From positions 62,001 through 126,000 of the forward strand of contig JBDWAL010000057.1 in NCBI GenBank assembly GCA_039978895.1: a stretch of DNA of 64,000 nt, written 5' to 3'. Origin of the DNA: Aliishimia sp039978895 (lineage in GTDB: Bacteria; Pseudomonadota; Alphaproteobacteria; Rhodobacterales; Rhodobacteraceae). Within the stretch, counting starts at the first letter, position 1. Each line of letters opens with the position of its first letter. A program made the translations under genes and the position numbers. The notes under the pieces are model-generated. The model searched no databases. It worked only from the letters and a program-made list of their open reading frames with translations, and had not been told where the DNA came from. Shown here in pieces: positions 43,183 to 52,990 of the stretch.

Positions 43183-46100
43183 ATGGCCCTCGACAAATTT
43201 GACGCCGCCAGCGCCGAACCGCGCCTTTATCAAATGTGGGAAGAGGCAGGATGCTTCGTCGCAGGCGCAAATGCCAAGCCAGAAGCCTCTAGCTTTTGCA
43301 TCATGATCCCCCCGCCCAATGTCACGGGCGCGCTGCATATGGGGCACGCGTTCAACAACACGTTGCAAGATATTATGATCCGCTGGAAGCGCATGCAGGG
43401 TTTTGACACGCTCTGGCAGCCCGGCACGGATCACGCAGGCATTGCAACCCAGATGGTCACAGAACGCGAAATGGCCGCGAATAACGAACCTTCTCGCGTC
43501 GAAATGGGCCGCGCTCCGTTTGTCGCAAGAGTATGGGAACAAAAGCAAAAATCCCGTGGCAATATCAAAGGCCAGCTTCAACGCCTTGGTGCGTCTTGCG
43601 ACTGGTCACGCGAAGCCTTCACCATGTCCGGCGCCCCCGGCGCGCCAAAGGGCGAAGACGGTAACTTCCACGATGCAGTCATCAAAGTCTTTGTTGAAAT
43701 GTACAACAAGGGCCTGATCTATCGCGGCAAACGTCTGGTAAACTGGGACCCGCATTTCGAAACTGCGATCTCGGATTTGGAAGTCGAAAACGTCGAAACG
43801 CCCGGTCATATGTGGCACTTCAAGTACCCCCTCGCGGGTGGTGCGACGTATGAATATGTCGAAAAAGACGAAGACGGCAATGTCACCCTGACAGAGACGC
43901 GCGATTACATCTCTATTGCGACGACACGTCCTGAAACCATGCTCGGTGACGGGGCTGTTGCTGTGCATCCATCCGATGAGAGATATGCCTCAATCATCGG
44001 AAAACTATGCGAAATTCCGGTTGGTCCAAAGGAACACCGCCGCCTTATCCCGATCATCACCGACGAATATCCCGACCCCGAATTCGGGTCCGGCGCAGTG
44101 AAAATCACCGGCGCGCATGACTTCAACGATTACCAAGTCGCCAAGCGCAATGCGATCCCATGCTTCCGACTGCTCGACACCAAAGGCGCACTGCGCGCCG
44201 ACGGCACGGCATACGCAGAAGCCGCAACAATCGCGATGCGCATCGCCAAAGGCGAACAAACCCTCAGCGAGGCCGAAACCGATCAGATCAACCTTGTCCC
44301 CGACGATTTGCGCGGGCTGGACAGGTTCGAAGCACGTAAATTGGTGGTTGATCAGATCACGTCTGAGGGCCTCGCGGTGATGATCTCCGTTGAATCCACT
44401 GAGGACGACGACGCAGACGAAGCGACAGACGCGCCAAAACTGATCCCAATGGTGGATAACAAACCCATCATGCAGCCCTTTGGCGACCGCTCCAAGGTGG
44501 TGATCGAACCGATGCTGACCGATCAGTGGTTTGTCGAAACCGACAAAATCGTTGGCCCTGCGCTAGATGTTGTACGCGATGGGACGGTGAAAATTCTCCC
44601 CGAAAGTGGCGAGAAGGTTTACTATAATTGGCTCGAAAATATCGAACCTTGGTGCATCTCCCGTCAGCTTTGGTGGGGGCACCAAATCCCTGTGTGGTAT
44701 GGCCCATCGGTCACTCATACCGACAACGCGGATGGCAATGCGTCGGACGAATGGGACATCACCAACCCGGTCCATTTCTGCGCCACAACTAAGGCTGAGG
44801 CCCTGCAACAAGCGGCCGCCTATTACCAAGGCTCCGGCGCGTTTGGCTACTTGCTTCCTGAGCTCGCGGAAAATGCACCCGGATCGATTTCTGTTCCCTT
44901 TGATGAGAACGGCCAACCCATCCGTTTGTGGCGAGATCCAGACGTTTTGGACACGTGGTTCTCTTCTGGGCTGTGGCCCATTGGCACGCTCGGTTGGCCC
45001 GAAGACACCGACGAAATGCGCCGTTTCTTTCCAACTTCGACGCTGATCACTGGGCAGGATATTATCTTCTTCTGGGTTGCTCGCATGATGATGATGCAGC
45101 TCGCGGTCGTCGATCAAATCCCGTTTGATACGATCTATCTGCATGGCCTCGTGCGCGACGCCAAAGGCAAAAAGATGTCCAAATCGACCGGCAATGTGAT
45201 CGACCCGCTCGACATTATTGACGAATACGGCGCGGATGCTTTGCGCTTTTCCTCGGCTGCGATGGCCGCTTTGGGCGGTGTTCTGAAGCTCGATATGCAG
45301 CGTATCGCAGGATATCGAAACTTTGGCACAAAGCTCTGGAATGCTTGCAAATTCGCTGAAATGAACGAAGCCTTTGCCAACGGCGCCACAGCCGAAATCC
45401 CGCAACCCACAGCGGCAGTGAACAAATGGATCATCGGGGAGACGGCCAAAGCGCGCGTTGAAATCGATGCGGCTCTGACAGCGTATCGCTTCAACGATGC
45501 GGCCTCGGGGCTGTATACGTTCATTTGGGGCAAAGTTTGCGATTGGTATGTCGAACTGTCCAAGCCGATCCTGATGGGACAGGATGACACCCTCAAACAA
45601 GAAACCCGCGAAACGCTTGCTTGGGTGCTGGATCAATCGTTGATCCTGTTGCATCCGATTATGCCCTTCATCACCGAAGAACTCTGGAGCGATCTAACAT
45701 CGCGTGACACACACCTCATGCTGGCGGATTGGCCCACCTACGGCGCGGAATTGATCGACGAAGACGCAGACGCGGAATTGAGCTGGACCATCCAGATGAT
45801 CGAAGCTGTCCGCTCCGCGCGTGCGCAAATGCACGTGCCCGCAGGCGCTTATGTCCCTATGGTTGTGACGGGCTTCACTCCACGTGCCAAAGCAGCGTTC
45901 GCGGCGAATGAGGCGATGATCAAACGCTTGGCCCGTATCGAAACGTTGGAAGAGGTCGATGCGTTCCCCAAAGGCACCGTCACCCTTGCTTTGCCCGGCG
46001 GCAGCTTTGGCCTTCCCCTTGCGGGCGTGATCGATATTGCCGAGGAAAAAGCCCGTCTCGACAAGACCTTGGGCAAACTTGCCAAGGAACTTGGCGGGTT

Positions 46101-46242
46101 GCGCGGGCGGCTTAAAAACCCCAAGTTTGCGCAAAGTGCGCCACCCGAAGTGGTTGCGGAAACACAAGCGAATTTGGCTCTGCGTGAAGATGAGGAAGCG
46201 AAGCTCAAAGACGCGCTTGCGCGTCTTGCGGAACTAGATTGA
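43183..46242 (+). CDS. valS: Valyl-tRNA synthetase
   Basis: 1,019-residue class I aminoacyl-tRNA synthetase charging tRNA-Val. HMGH at residues 52-55 (PPPNVTGALHMGHAFN) and KMSKS at about 664-668 form the ATP site; an editing domain (TTRPETMLGDGAVAVHP) lies between. The C-terminal part from about 950 is a tRNA-binding coiled coil. Preceded by a 215-base gap after the HD gene with no recognised regulator. Confidence 0.97.
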   Translation: MALDKFDAASAEPRLYQMWEEAGCFVAGANAKPEASSFCIMIPPPNVTGALHMGHAFNNTLQDIMIRWKRMQGFDTLWQPGTDHAGIATQMVTEREMAANNEPSRVEMGRAPFVARVWEQKQKSRGNIKGQLQRLGASCDWSREAFTMSGAPGAPKGEDGNFHDAVIKVFVEMYNKGLIYRGKRLVNWDPHFETAISDLEVENVETPGHMWHFKYPLAGGATYEYVEKDEDGNVTLTETRDYISIATTRPETMLGDGAVAVHPSDERYASIIGKLCEIPVGPKEHRRLIPIITDEYPDPEFGSGAVKITGAHDFNDYQVAKRNAIPCFRLLDTKGALRADGTAYAEAATIAMRIAKGEQTLSEAETDQINLVPDDLRGLDRFEARKLVVDQITSEGLAVMISVESTEDDDADEATDAPKLIPMVDNKPIMQPFGDRSKVVIEPMLTDQWFVETDKIVGPALDVVRDGTVKILPESGEKVYYNWLENIEPWCISRQLWWGHQIPVWYGPSVTHTDNADGNASDEWDITNPVHFCATTKAEALQQAAAYYQGSGAFGYLLPELAENAPGSISVPFDENGQPIRLWRDPDVLDTWFSSGLWPIGTLGWPEDTDEMRRFFPTSTLITGQDIIFFWVARMMMMQLAVVDQIPFDTIYLHGLVRDAKGKKMSKSTGNVIDPLDIIDEYGADALRFSSAAMAALGGVLKLDMQRIAGYRNFGTKLWNACKFAEMNEAFANGATAEIPQPTAAVNKWIIGETAKARVEIDAALTAYRFNDAASGLYTFIWGKVCDWYVELSKPILMGQDDTLKQETRETLAWVLDQSLILLHPIMPFITEELWSDLTSRDTHLMLADWPTYGAELIDEDADAELSWTIQMIEAVRSARAQMHVPAGAYVPMVVTGFTPRAKAAFAANEAMIKRLARIETLEEVDAFPKGTVTLALPGGSFGLPLAGVIDIAEEKARLDKTLGKLAKELGGLRGRLKNPKFAQSAPPEVVAETQANLALREDEEAKLKDALARLAELD

Positions 46243-46305
46243 TCTGAGAATTGGGCGCGGGGTTAAACTCCTGCGCCTACTGATCCCGCCGCAACCAAGC
46301 CCAGA

Positions 46306-47190
46306 TCACAGCGATCGCAGCATCATTTGCGTGGCGATCACAGCAACCGCGGACCCCGCGACACATTCGATCACTGCCATGGCCCTTACGCCTGACGAAC
46401 CCTCTAATCGCTGTAACAATCCGCCCCGCATATGCCATGCACCAAGTGCAACGCACAGCGTAAGAATGGCCGTCCCTAGCCCCATCACCAAAGCGCCCAA
46501 AATGCCCGCGAACGGAATGCCCATCCCGTAAGTAAGGATCAGCACAAACAAAGCGCCGGTACAGGGTCGAACCGCAACAGCCAACACAACACCAAGCCCT
46601 AAGCGCCAGTTTTGGGCATGCGCAACTTGTTCGACACTTGGGCCATGCACGTGGCCGCAACACGAACACGCCTGAGCATCCTTAGCGCCTGAAAAGCGTC
46701 GAATGCCGCGTAGGATCAACCAGACCCCGACCAGCACGATTGCCCCGGCGCTAAAGGCTGCCAAAGACCCATCTGCCAGATCCGTCATATCCACGCGACC
46801 TAATCCAAAGACCAAAGTGCCCAAATACACAAGAAGGATCGCGGTCACCGCTTGTCCCACTGATCCAGCCAACGTCAGCGCGATCAAACGTAACCGCAAG
46901 ACATCTTCACCAAGCGCGTAGCCGCTCATGACCAGTTTTCCGTGTCCCGGTCCAGCGGCATGGAAAAACCCATATGCAAAACAAAGCCCTAGAAGTGAGG
47001 CCCACGCCCAAACTTCGCCAGCACGCACGGCCCGCAATGCATTTGCCAAAGCCCCTTGCACCTCACGTTGCTCTGATGCGGCCCAGCTTGCAATTTGCGC
47101 AGCCCCGCCAAATAGCCAAAGCCACACCCCAAGCAATGCCACCGCCCCCAAGGCAGCAACAAACCCTCCATGCTGTTTGATCAATCGCAT
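46306..47190 (-). CDS. NicO-family nickel/cobalt transporter
   Basis: 294-residue polytopic membrane protein of the NicO (RcnA-like) family. HAAGPGHGKLVMSGYAL near residue 77 is the family metal-binding motif, VRPCTGALFVLILTYGMG the second conserved region, and CSCCGHVHG lies in a loop. Such proteins move nickel or cobalt, often outward. Its start overlaps the end of the DUF1007 gene by 10 bases; this pairing is common in Rhodobacteraceae. Convergent with valS. Confidence 0.88.
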   Translation of the reverse strand: MRLIKQHGGFVAALGAVALLGVWLWLFGGAAQIASWAASEQREVQGALANALRAVRAGEVWAWASLLGLCFAYGFFHAAGPGHGKLVMSGYALGEDVLRLRLIALTLAGSVGQAVTAILLVYLGTLVFGLGRVDMTDLADGSLAAFSAGAIVLVGVWLILRGIRRFSGAKDAQACSCCGHVHGPSVEQVAHAQNWRLGLGVVLAVAVRPCTGALFVLILTYGMGIPFAGILGALVMGLGTAILTLCVALGAWHMRGGLLQRLEGSSGVRAMAVIECVAGSAVAVIATQMMLRSL

Positions 47191-47801
47191 GACAAGGTCA
47201 CCGTGTCGGCAAAGTGAATACCGACCTCTGGGAAGTATGTGTTCTCGTCTGTCTGAGGCCGATCCACCAAAAGAGCAGCAACAATGTCGGTGGCCGTCTC
47301 TATGTCCGCAGGATCAACAAAGGCCAAACACGGACCTAAGATGCTAACACCGCCGTTTAGATCATATGCAGAATAATACGTAGGATCATAGGCTTGCAGA
47401 ACCAATCCTGTTGCAGGGGCGCTCAGGCTGCGCCGATGCTTCGTAATGATCATCCCATCTTCGAACACAGCGCCCAACGATTGCGGAGGTCCAAGCGGCA
47501 CTGAAACCCCGCCCAAAGAGGCATATAAATCACCCTCATATCCGTCGATCCATTGCATATCGAAGCCGGACAATTGAGCAATTTCATCAGGACGCAATTT
47601 TCCATCATAATCATCATCCAGCTCCTTATCCTCTAGGATCAAAAGCGAATAGAGCGGATCATACGTCCACGTGATGCCCACAGCTGTTGCTTGGCCATTT
47701 TCGTCAACCTCAACGGTCAACGCTGTGGTGATGAAAATATGTGGATGTGCAAAGGCCAGCCTAGGCAAGACCAACAGCAGCAATGTGAAAATGTATCTCA
47801 T
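47181..47801 (-). CDS. DUF1007 periplasmic protein, metal transport partner
   Basis: 206-residue protein with signal peptide (cleavage after AFA) and HPHIFITTALTVEV at the mature start, the DUF1007 hallmark. An acidic segment DDDYDGKLRPDE resembles an EF-hand-like loop. Genes of this family usually sit next to NicO-type nickel or cobalt transporters; a role as periplasmic metal sensor or carrier is inferred. Overlaps the transporter start by 10 bases. Confidence 0.87.
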   Translation of the reverse strand: MRYIFTLLLLVLPRLAFAHPHIFITTALTVEVDENGQATAVGITWTYDPLYSLLILEDKELDDDYDGKLRPDEIAQLSGFDMQWIDGYEGDLYASLGGVSVPLGPPQSLGAVFEDGMIITKHRRSLSAPATGLVLQAYDPTYYSAYDLNGGVSILGPCLAFVDPADIETATDIVAALLVDRPQTDENTYFPEVGIHFADTVTLSCD

Positions 47802-47942
47802 CGGTTAGATTTAAGCCGCGCGCAGCCGCGCGACAAGCGCCACACACCGAAATCCTTCACGCTTGCTTAAAATCGCTTCAAGATACCGTTATGATGCTTG
47901 TGTAAACTGGCCAAAATTCGCCATATGACGCAACGCTCTGTC

Positions 47943-47956
47943 TTGATCCACGTCAA
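47943..47956. promoter_or_regulatory. FNR/FnrL-like site in the DUF1007-hydrolase gap
   Basis: TTGATCCACGTCAA matches the TTGAT-N4-ATCAA consensus with one half-site mismatch. It lies about 70 bases before the secreted hydrolase start and about 140 from the divergent DUF1007 start. A single motif with one mismatch can occur by chance. Confidence 0.35.
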
Positions 47957-48023
47957 ATTCATGCAACCATGACGCTAGGATATCCGACGACAGACGCGGT
48001 ATCGCCACCCATGGGAGAACATC

Positions 48024-49328
48024 ATGACACATCCAACCCGCCTCACATTGAGCGCAGGACTTGCGGCAATCGCACTCGCAGGACCCGCCCCCGCCGAGAA
48101 CCGCATCGACGTCGTACGCCCTGACGCCCCAGCGTTGGCGCCTTACGGTGCTTACCCGATTGGCGTGCGAACCATGACGTTCACCGATCCTGACCGCATC
48201 GACATTCTTAACGTGACAGACGACGCAATCCCAACCTATGACCGCCCCTTGACCGTCGAAATGTGGTATCCTGCTGCCGAAGGCACAACTGGCGGCACCA
48301 CATATGAAACTGTGATCCGCGACGGCAAAACCGCAACCAAGCTCGAAGGGCGTGCAGCACGCGACGCCGCCCCTGCCAGCGGAGAAGCCTTCCCCTTGAT
48401 CGTGATCTCACATGGCTATCCCGGCAACCGTATGTTGATGAGCCACTTGGGTGAAAACCTCGCATCTAAGGGCTATGTTACGGTGTCGATTGATCACACG
48501 GACAGCACCTATTCAGACCAAGCCGCATTCGGTTCAACCTTGCTGAACCGTCCTCTTGATCAACGTTTCGTAGTAGATCAGATGGGCAATGCAGACGTAA
48601 TCGGTGCCGATCTCGCAGCGATCACCAACACAGATGTTACAGGCGTTATCGGGTATTCGATGGGCGGCTACGGCGTGATGATCTATGGCGGCGCAGGCGT
48701 CACCCAAGGGTCAACTGAATATAGCTGGGGCACCCCGCGCGGCTTGTTGGCCGAGCACCTCGCAGGATCCGACACTCATAAAGAACTGACCAATGATCCG
48801 CGTATCAAAGCTATGATCGCCATTGGCCCGTGGGGTCGCAACACAGCATTCTGGGATGCAGAAGGCATGTCTGGCTTCTCCCGGCCCTTGATGTTGATGG
48901 CAGGCGGTGTGGATGATGTATCTGTTTATGGCGCGATACGCTCGATCTTTGAGGAAACAACCGGAACGGATCGCCACTTGTTGACGTTCCAGAACGCCAA
49001 CCACAACGCAGCAGCCCCAATGCCCGCGCCTGCAGAAGCGTGGAATGTTGCTGATGGTTTGTCGCCTTATGATCACTATTCTGATGCTGTTTGGGACAAC
49101 CGTCGCATGAACAACATTACCCAGCATTTCGCGACTGCTTTCATGGACACACACCTTAAAAGTGATGCGGATAAGGCAATGTATCTCGACCTGACACAGA
49201 ATGCGGGCGAAGGCGTGTTTTCGATGAACGAAGATGGCACCCCAAAAGAAGACCACACGTACTGGGAAGGATTCGCTGCACGTACGGCTCATGGTTTGAG
49301 CTTCGAATCAAAAGCGAAAGGCGAATAA
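48024..49328 (+). CDS. Secreted alpha/beta hydrolase (PAF-acetylhydrolase/dienelactone type)
   Basis: 434-residue exported hydrolase. A signal peptide ends near APAEN (residue 25); ISHGYPGNR (129-136) is the oxyanion region and GYSMGGYG (Ser212) the nucleophile elbow. His is probably in NANHNAA. The VEMWYPA stretch near residue 80 is typical of the PAF-acetylhydrolase-like group. Substrate unknown. Starts a co-directional run of hydrolases; a rho-independent terminator follows, so it is its own unit. Confidence 0.85.
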   Translation: MTHPTRLTLSAGLAAIALAGPAPAENRIDVVRPDAPALAPYGAYPIGVRTMTFTDPDRIDILNVTDDAIPTYDRPLTVEMWYPAAEGTTGGTTYETVIRDGKTATKLEGRAARDAAPASGEAFPLIVISHGYPGNRMLMSHLGENLASKGYVTVSIDHTDSTYSDQAAFGSTLLNRPLDQRFVVDQMGNADVIGADLAAITNTDVTGVIGYSMGGYGVMIYGGAGVTQGSTEYSWGTPRGLLAEHLAGSDTHKELTNDPRIKAMIAIGPWGRNTAFWDAEGMSGFSRPLMLMAGGVDDVSVYGAIRSIFEETTGTDRHLLTFQNANHNAAAPMPAPAEAWNVADGLSPYDHYSDAVWDNRRMNNITQHFATAFMDTHLKSDADKAMYLDLTQNAGEGVFSMNEDGTPKEDHTYWEGFAARTAHGLSFESKAKGE

Positions 49329-49352
49329 TCACGCCCCTGAAACGAATTATTG

Positions 49353-49380
49353 CGCCCCGGATGACCTCTGGGGCGTTTTT
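49353..49380 (+). terminator. Rho-independent terminator after the secreted hydrolase
   Basis: Stem CGCCCCGGA / TCTGGGGCG (9 bp, one G-U), loop TGACC, followed by TTTTT, starting 24 bases after the stop. Confidence 0.87.
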
Positions 49381-49518
49381 ATTTATACAACTCTAAGTTT
49401 TGTTTACTTCTGGTTAACCCTCTCCCGCTAATTTGAAAGAATTGCAGTCTACTGCATATTTTCAAACGCGGATGACCCATCATTTGATTGCATCCGTTAT
49501 CGTAGATGGGGACGATTA

Positions 49519-50043
49519 ATGAATTTCAAGACACTCTGCGCGGCAGCGTTTTTGACACTTGCGCCAGCCATTGCCAGCGCAGTGCCGATTTATGCGGACC
49601 AAGCCTACAGCTTTGGTGGAACACTGGCAGTCGGTGGGCAAACGATCTTTTCATTCGAAGTGATGGAAGACGTCAACATCGCGGATTTCGCGCTTACAGC
49701 TTCCGACACAAATGGTGGCTTTGACATCCTGAACGCCAGCTTCGATTACTTCAATGTTGTCGGGGACACCTTTGACAATGTCATGTCTTCCAGTGGCACC
49801 TTGCTCGACCGTGCGGCCACCGGAACAGGCAGTTCCTTCCTCACGGGTTGGGGTGGATATATGGCAGGCGATGTCATTACGTTCACTTTCAATGATGGGA
49901 TCGAAGATGACATCTCGTTGGGCTTGTCTTTCCAAACGACAACGCCGGTGCCGATGCCAGCAAGTGGATTGTTGCTTGCAGCTGGTCTTGCCGGAGGGAC
50001 CATCGTTTTACGTCGCAAACGCAAGACACCCCCAACAGTATAA
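49519..50043 (+). CDS. VPLPA-CTERM (PEP-CTERM-type) exported protein
   Basis: 174-residue protein with a signal peptide (cleavage after ASA-V near residue 21) and a C-terminal sorting signal: VPMPASG at residues 144-150, a hydrophobic helix (LLLAAGLAGGTIVL), then RRKRK. This is the VPLPA-CTERM signal processed by an exosortase, which is not in this window. The mature part is a small beta-rich extracellular domain without cysteines. Expression is likely independent; an upstream 190-base gap with an AT-rich stretch precedes it. Confidence 0.85.
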   Translation: MNFKTLCAAAFLTLAPAIASAVPIYADQAYSFGGTLAVGGQTIFSFEVMEDVNIADFALTASDTNGGFDILNASFDYFNVVGDTFDNVMSSSGTLLDRAATGTGSSFLTGWGGYMAGDVITFTFNDGIEDDISLGLSFQTTTPVPMPASGLLLAAGLAGGTIVLRRKRKTPPTV

Positions 50044-50263
50044 CTCACGCCTTCCAACAGTGTGACAATGACACAAACCAGTCGCCTTCTTGGCGGCTGG
50101 ATAAAGCTGTTTCTTGAACCTCAGCATGCACTCAAAAGACGGCATTCAAAAATGGCGCAGGTCAACGCCTTACCTGCAAGCCGTTGCCCGCTTCAAACTT
50201 AAATCAATCTTGTATTCCGACACGCGCGTGCGACCATGAAGTAGGTCACACAGGAGCGGATTG

Positions 50264-51133
50264 ATGTATGTTCAAGTCAACGGAGCAAAGCTGTATTTCG
50301 ATGTGGACGGTGAAGGGTTGACGCCCGATGGGACTGTGATGCGTGAAAAACCCACAGTCATAATGGTTCATGGCGGGCCAGGCGGAGATCACAGCATTGC
50401 AAAGCCATTCTTCAGCCAACTCACTGACATCGCTCAAGTTATATACTACGATCACCGCGGCAATGGCCGTAGCGAACTCTGCGAAAAAGACACGTGGACG
50501 CTCGCGCAATGGGGGGATGACTTGAAGGGGCTATGCGACGCTTTAGGAATTGAGAACCCGATCGTTGTTGGCACGTCATTTGGCGGTTTCGTTACATTGT
50601 CTTATGCAATTCGACATCCCGGACACGCAGCGGGTCTTGTCCTGATCAGCACCGCCGCTAATGTTGATTTTTCCGCAATCTATCAAGCGTTTGAACGACG
50701 CGGCGGAAAAGAAATCCGGGATATCGCACAAGCCTACTGGACGACCCCAACCGACGAAGGGCGCGAACTTTACAAACAGCGCTGCGTCCCATTTTACCGG
50801 TACAACAGTGACGGCGCGCCTGACTGGCTGTCGCGGGTCCTTTGGCGAAATGAGACAGCTCTTTGGTTTAACGGCCCCAACAATGAACACGGTCGGATGG
50901 ATTTTCGCCGCGATTTGCCAAACGTGACGTGCCCGGCGTTGGTGATGGTGGGTGAAGACGATCCGATTACCCCGCCGGAATTCAGCGACGCGATTGTGGC
51001 GGGGCTTGGCTCTGAACGACTGGAGTACATGAAATTTACGGAATGTGGGCACGGGGTGATTGGCGATAGACCGCAAGACGCGTTGACAGCACTGCGCCAT
51101 TTCATTCGCTCCTTTACTCCTCCGGTCGAGTAA
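50264..51133 (+). CDS. Alpha/beta hydrolase, prolyl aminopeptidase-like
   Basis: 289-residue cytoplasmic hydrolase. HGGPGGDHS near residue 35 is the oxyanion motif of the proline iminopeptidase group, YDHRGNGRSE follows, and GTSFGGFV (nucleophile Ser near 107) is the elbow. GHG near the C-terminus supplies the His. The start ATG has AGGAG upstream; a TTG one codon earlier is possible. Could be a peptidase or a haloperoxidase-like esterase. Confidence 0.82.
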   Translation: MYVQVNGAKLYFDVDGEGLTPDGTVMREKPTVIMVHGGPGGDHSIAKPFFSQLTDIAQVIYYDHRGNGRSELCEKDTWTLAQWGDDLKGLCDALGIENPIVVGTSFGGFVTLSYAIRHPGHAAGLVLISTAANVDFSAIYQAFERRGGKEIRDIAQAYWTTPTDEGRELYKQRCVPFYRYNSDGAPDWLSRVLWRNETALWFNGPNNEHGRMDFRRDLPNVTCPALVMVGEDDPITPPEFSDAIVAGLGSERLEYMKFTECGHGVIGDRPQDALTALRHFIRSFTPPVE

Positions 51134-51199
51134 ACCCAGTGCCCTACGCCTTCACCTTCCCCCCTTGCCCCTCTCACACCAAACCGCCAAGCTTGCTAA

Positions 51200-51922
51200 A
51201 TGAGTAAACCGGTAGCCTTAGATTGGTACGAGACAATCCCCTTCACCGATGGAGTCACGTTAATCCGTGAAAAACATGTAGCGCCATGGCTGCGCTGCAA
51301 CATTTGGCATGTCAAAGGACGGGATTCCGACTTGATTGTCGACACAGGCATGGGGCTTCGACCTTTGACCGCCGAAATCGCCGCGCTTACTGAACGCCCT
51401 TTGTCAGCCGTCATGACGCATAGTCACTTCGATCATGCCGGTGGTTTGCACCAATTTTCTCACCGTTGCGGACATGCGCTGGAAGCCGACATTATCAAAT
51501 CCCCGACAGAGCAAAACACAGTGGCCGACATAGGTTACGTCATTGCCGAAACGTTCACAGCATTGCCTTATGCAGGGTTCAAACACACGGATTACACAGT
51601 CAAACCAGCCCCTCTCACGCGTGTCATAGAGGATGGCGATGTGTTCGACTTAGGGGACCGCGTGTTTAAAGTCATGCACCTGCCGGGCCATTCCCCCGGA
51701 TCCATCGCACTGTACGAGGGTGCGAGCGAAACGTTGTTCAGCGGCGATGTTTTATATGACGGCGAATTGCTTGATGAGCTTTATCACTCGGACAAAACAA
51801 TCTACCGGGAGTCTCTAGCCCGCCTCAAAGAACTGCCCCTTCGCACCGTTCATGCTGGCCATTTCAAATCCTTTGACCGCCCACGTTTGATCAATCTCGT
51901 TGATACGTATTTGGCGATTTAA
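51200..51922 (+). CDS. MBL-fold metallo-hydrolase
   Basis: 240-residue protein with THSHFDHAGG (His74, His76, Asp78, His79), a further GHSPGS and SGDVLYDGEL, and VHAGHF, the full metallo-beta-lactamase metal set. Could be a thioesterase, glyoxalase or quorum-quenching lactonase; nothing in the neighbourhood decides. No signal peptide. No clear ribosome-binding site before the chosen ATG. Sixty-six bases after the previous hydrolase, so likely in the same unit. Confidence 0.83.
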   Translation: MSKPVALDWYETIPFTDGVTLIREKHVAPWLRCNIWHVKGRDSDLIVDTGMGLRPLTAEIAALTERPLSAVMTHSHFDHAGGLHQFSHRCGHALEADIIKSPTEQNTVADIGYVIAETFTALPYAGFKHTDYTVKPAPLTRVIEDGDVFDLGDRVFKVMHLPGHSPGSIALYEGASETLFSGDVLYDGELLDELYHSDKTIYRESLARLKELPLRTVHAGHFKSFDRPRLINLVDTYLAI

Positions 51923-52055
51923 CCCCGGTAATTTCATAGCGTTTCGAACACAATCCAACCTGATTGGGAACGCAACGTTAACGACGACGCGACGATCTCG
52001 CGCTTGACCCATGACCTATGCGACGGGCACCGTGTCCGCCACGGAGGACCACACC

Positions 52056-52937
52056 ATGCGCACTAGTTTTATCGACACGCCAAAGGGGCCGATTTTCGCC
52101 CGCCACTGGGGCGACGAGTCGCTCCCTCGCTTGTTATTGTTGCATGGTTTCCCCGAATATTCAGGCGCTTGGGAAGAGCTTGCCCAACGTTTAAAACATA
52201 AGTTCCATTGTATCGCACCTGATCAACGCGGGTATGGCCAAACGGGTGGACCGGATGACGTGTCGGCGTATACGACATCATCGCTTGTTAAAGACATGCT
52301 GCACGTAATCGACGACAAACCGATCACCGTCCTTGGTCATGATTGGGGTGCGGCCGTTGCTTATGGGCTTGCAATGTCCAAGCCTGACTTGGTTCAGAAA
52401 TTGATCATTGCCAATGGCGTTCACCCCGCACCCTTCCAACGCGAAATGGCGTCTGGCGGGCCGCAATCCGTGGCGTCACAATACATCTTGTCCTTGCGTC
52501 GCGCCGGGTCAGAAGACCATTACGCACAAGATAACTATGCGAGACTGCAAACGCTGTTCTCGGCCAAGATGGACTTCGATTGGTTCTGTGGTGAAAAGCG
52601 GGCGCAATACCTGACGGAGTGGTCCCGGCCCGGTCGCCTCAAGACGATGATCCACTGGTATCGTGCATCCCCCCTCAAAGTCGCCGTGCCGGGGGAACCG
52701 ATCACTGATCTGCCGGAACTTCCCAAAGACCGTCTGATGATCCGATGCCCTCACCTTCTTATTTGGGGTGCCGGTGACACAGCCTTATTGCCGGAAAGCA
52801 CCAAAGGATTAGAGGAGTATGCCCCAATTTTGACGCGCATCACGATCCCAGAAGCGGATCATTGGCTGGCCCACCAAAAGCCAGACGAGATGGCCACTGC
52901 GATACTAAACTGGGTGGAAGATGCAAAAAGCGCGTGA
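52056..52937 (+). CDS. Epoxide hydrolase-like alpha/beta hydrolase
   Basis: 293-residue hydrolase. HGFPEYSGAW (the HGxP motif), APDQRGYGQT, and GHDWGA with nucleophile Asp96 mark epoxide hydrolases and haloalkane/fluoroacetate dehalogenases. ADHWLAHQKP near the C-terminus gives His. Start at 52056 has GGAGG upstream, better than the ATG at 52011. Substrate unresolved. Confidence 0.85.
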   Translation: MRTSFIDTPKGPIFARHWGDESLPRLLLLHGFPEYSGAWEELAQRLKHKFHCIAPDQRGYGQTGGPDDVSAYTTSSLVKDMLHVIDDKPITVLGHDWGAAVAYGLAMSKPDLVQKLIIANGVHPAPFQREMASGGPQSVASQYILSLRRAGSEDHYAQDNYARLQTLFSAKMDFDWFCGEKRAQYLTEWSRPGRLKTMIHWYRASPLKVAVPGEPITDLPELPKDRLMIRCPHLLIWGAGDTALLPESTKGLEEYAPILTRITIPEADHWLAHQKPDEMATAILNWVEDAKSA

Positions 52938-52990
52938 CAGTCTTTGTGCCATGGGTAAACTGGTAAACTAATTAAAGATAAGGTTTTCCA

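Noticed and set aside
44563..45654. 363-residue open frame opposite valS
   Set aside because: It is a shadow of the high-GC valS coding strand with no family features.
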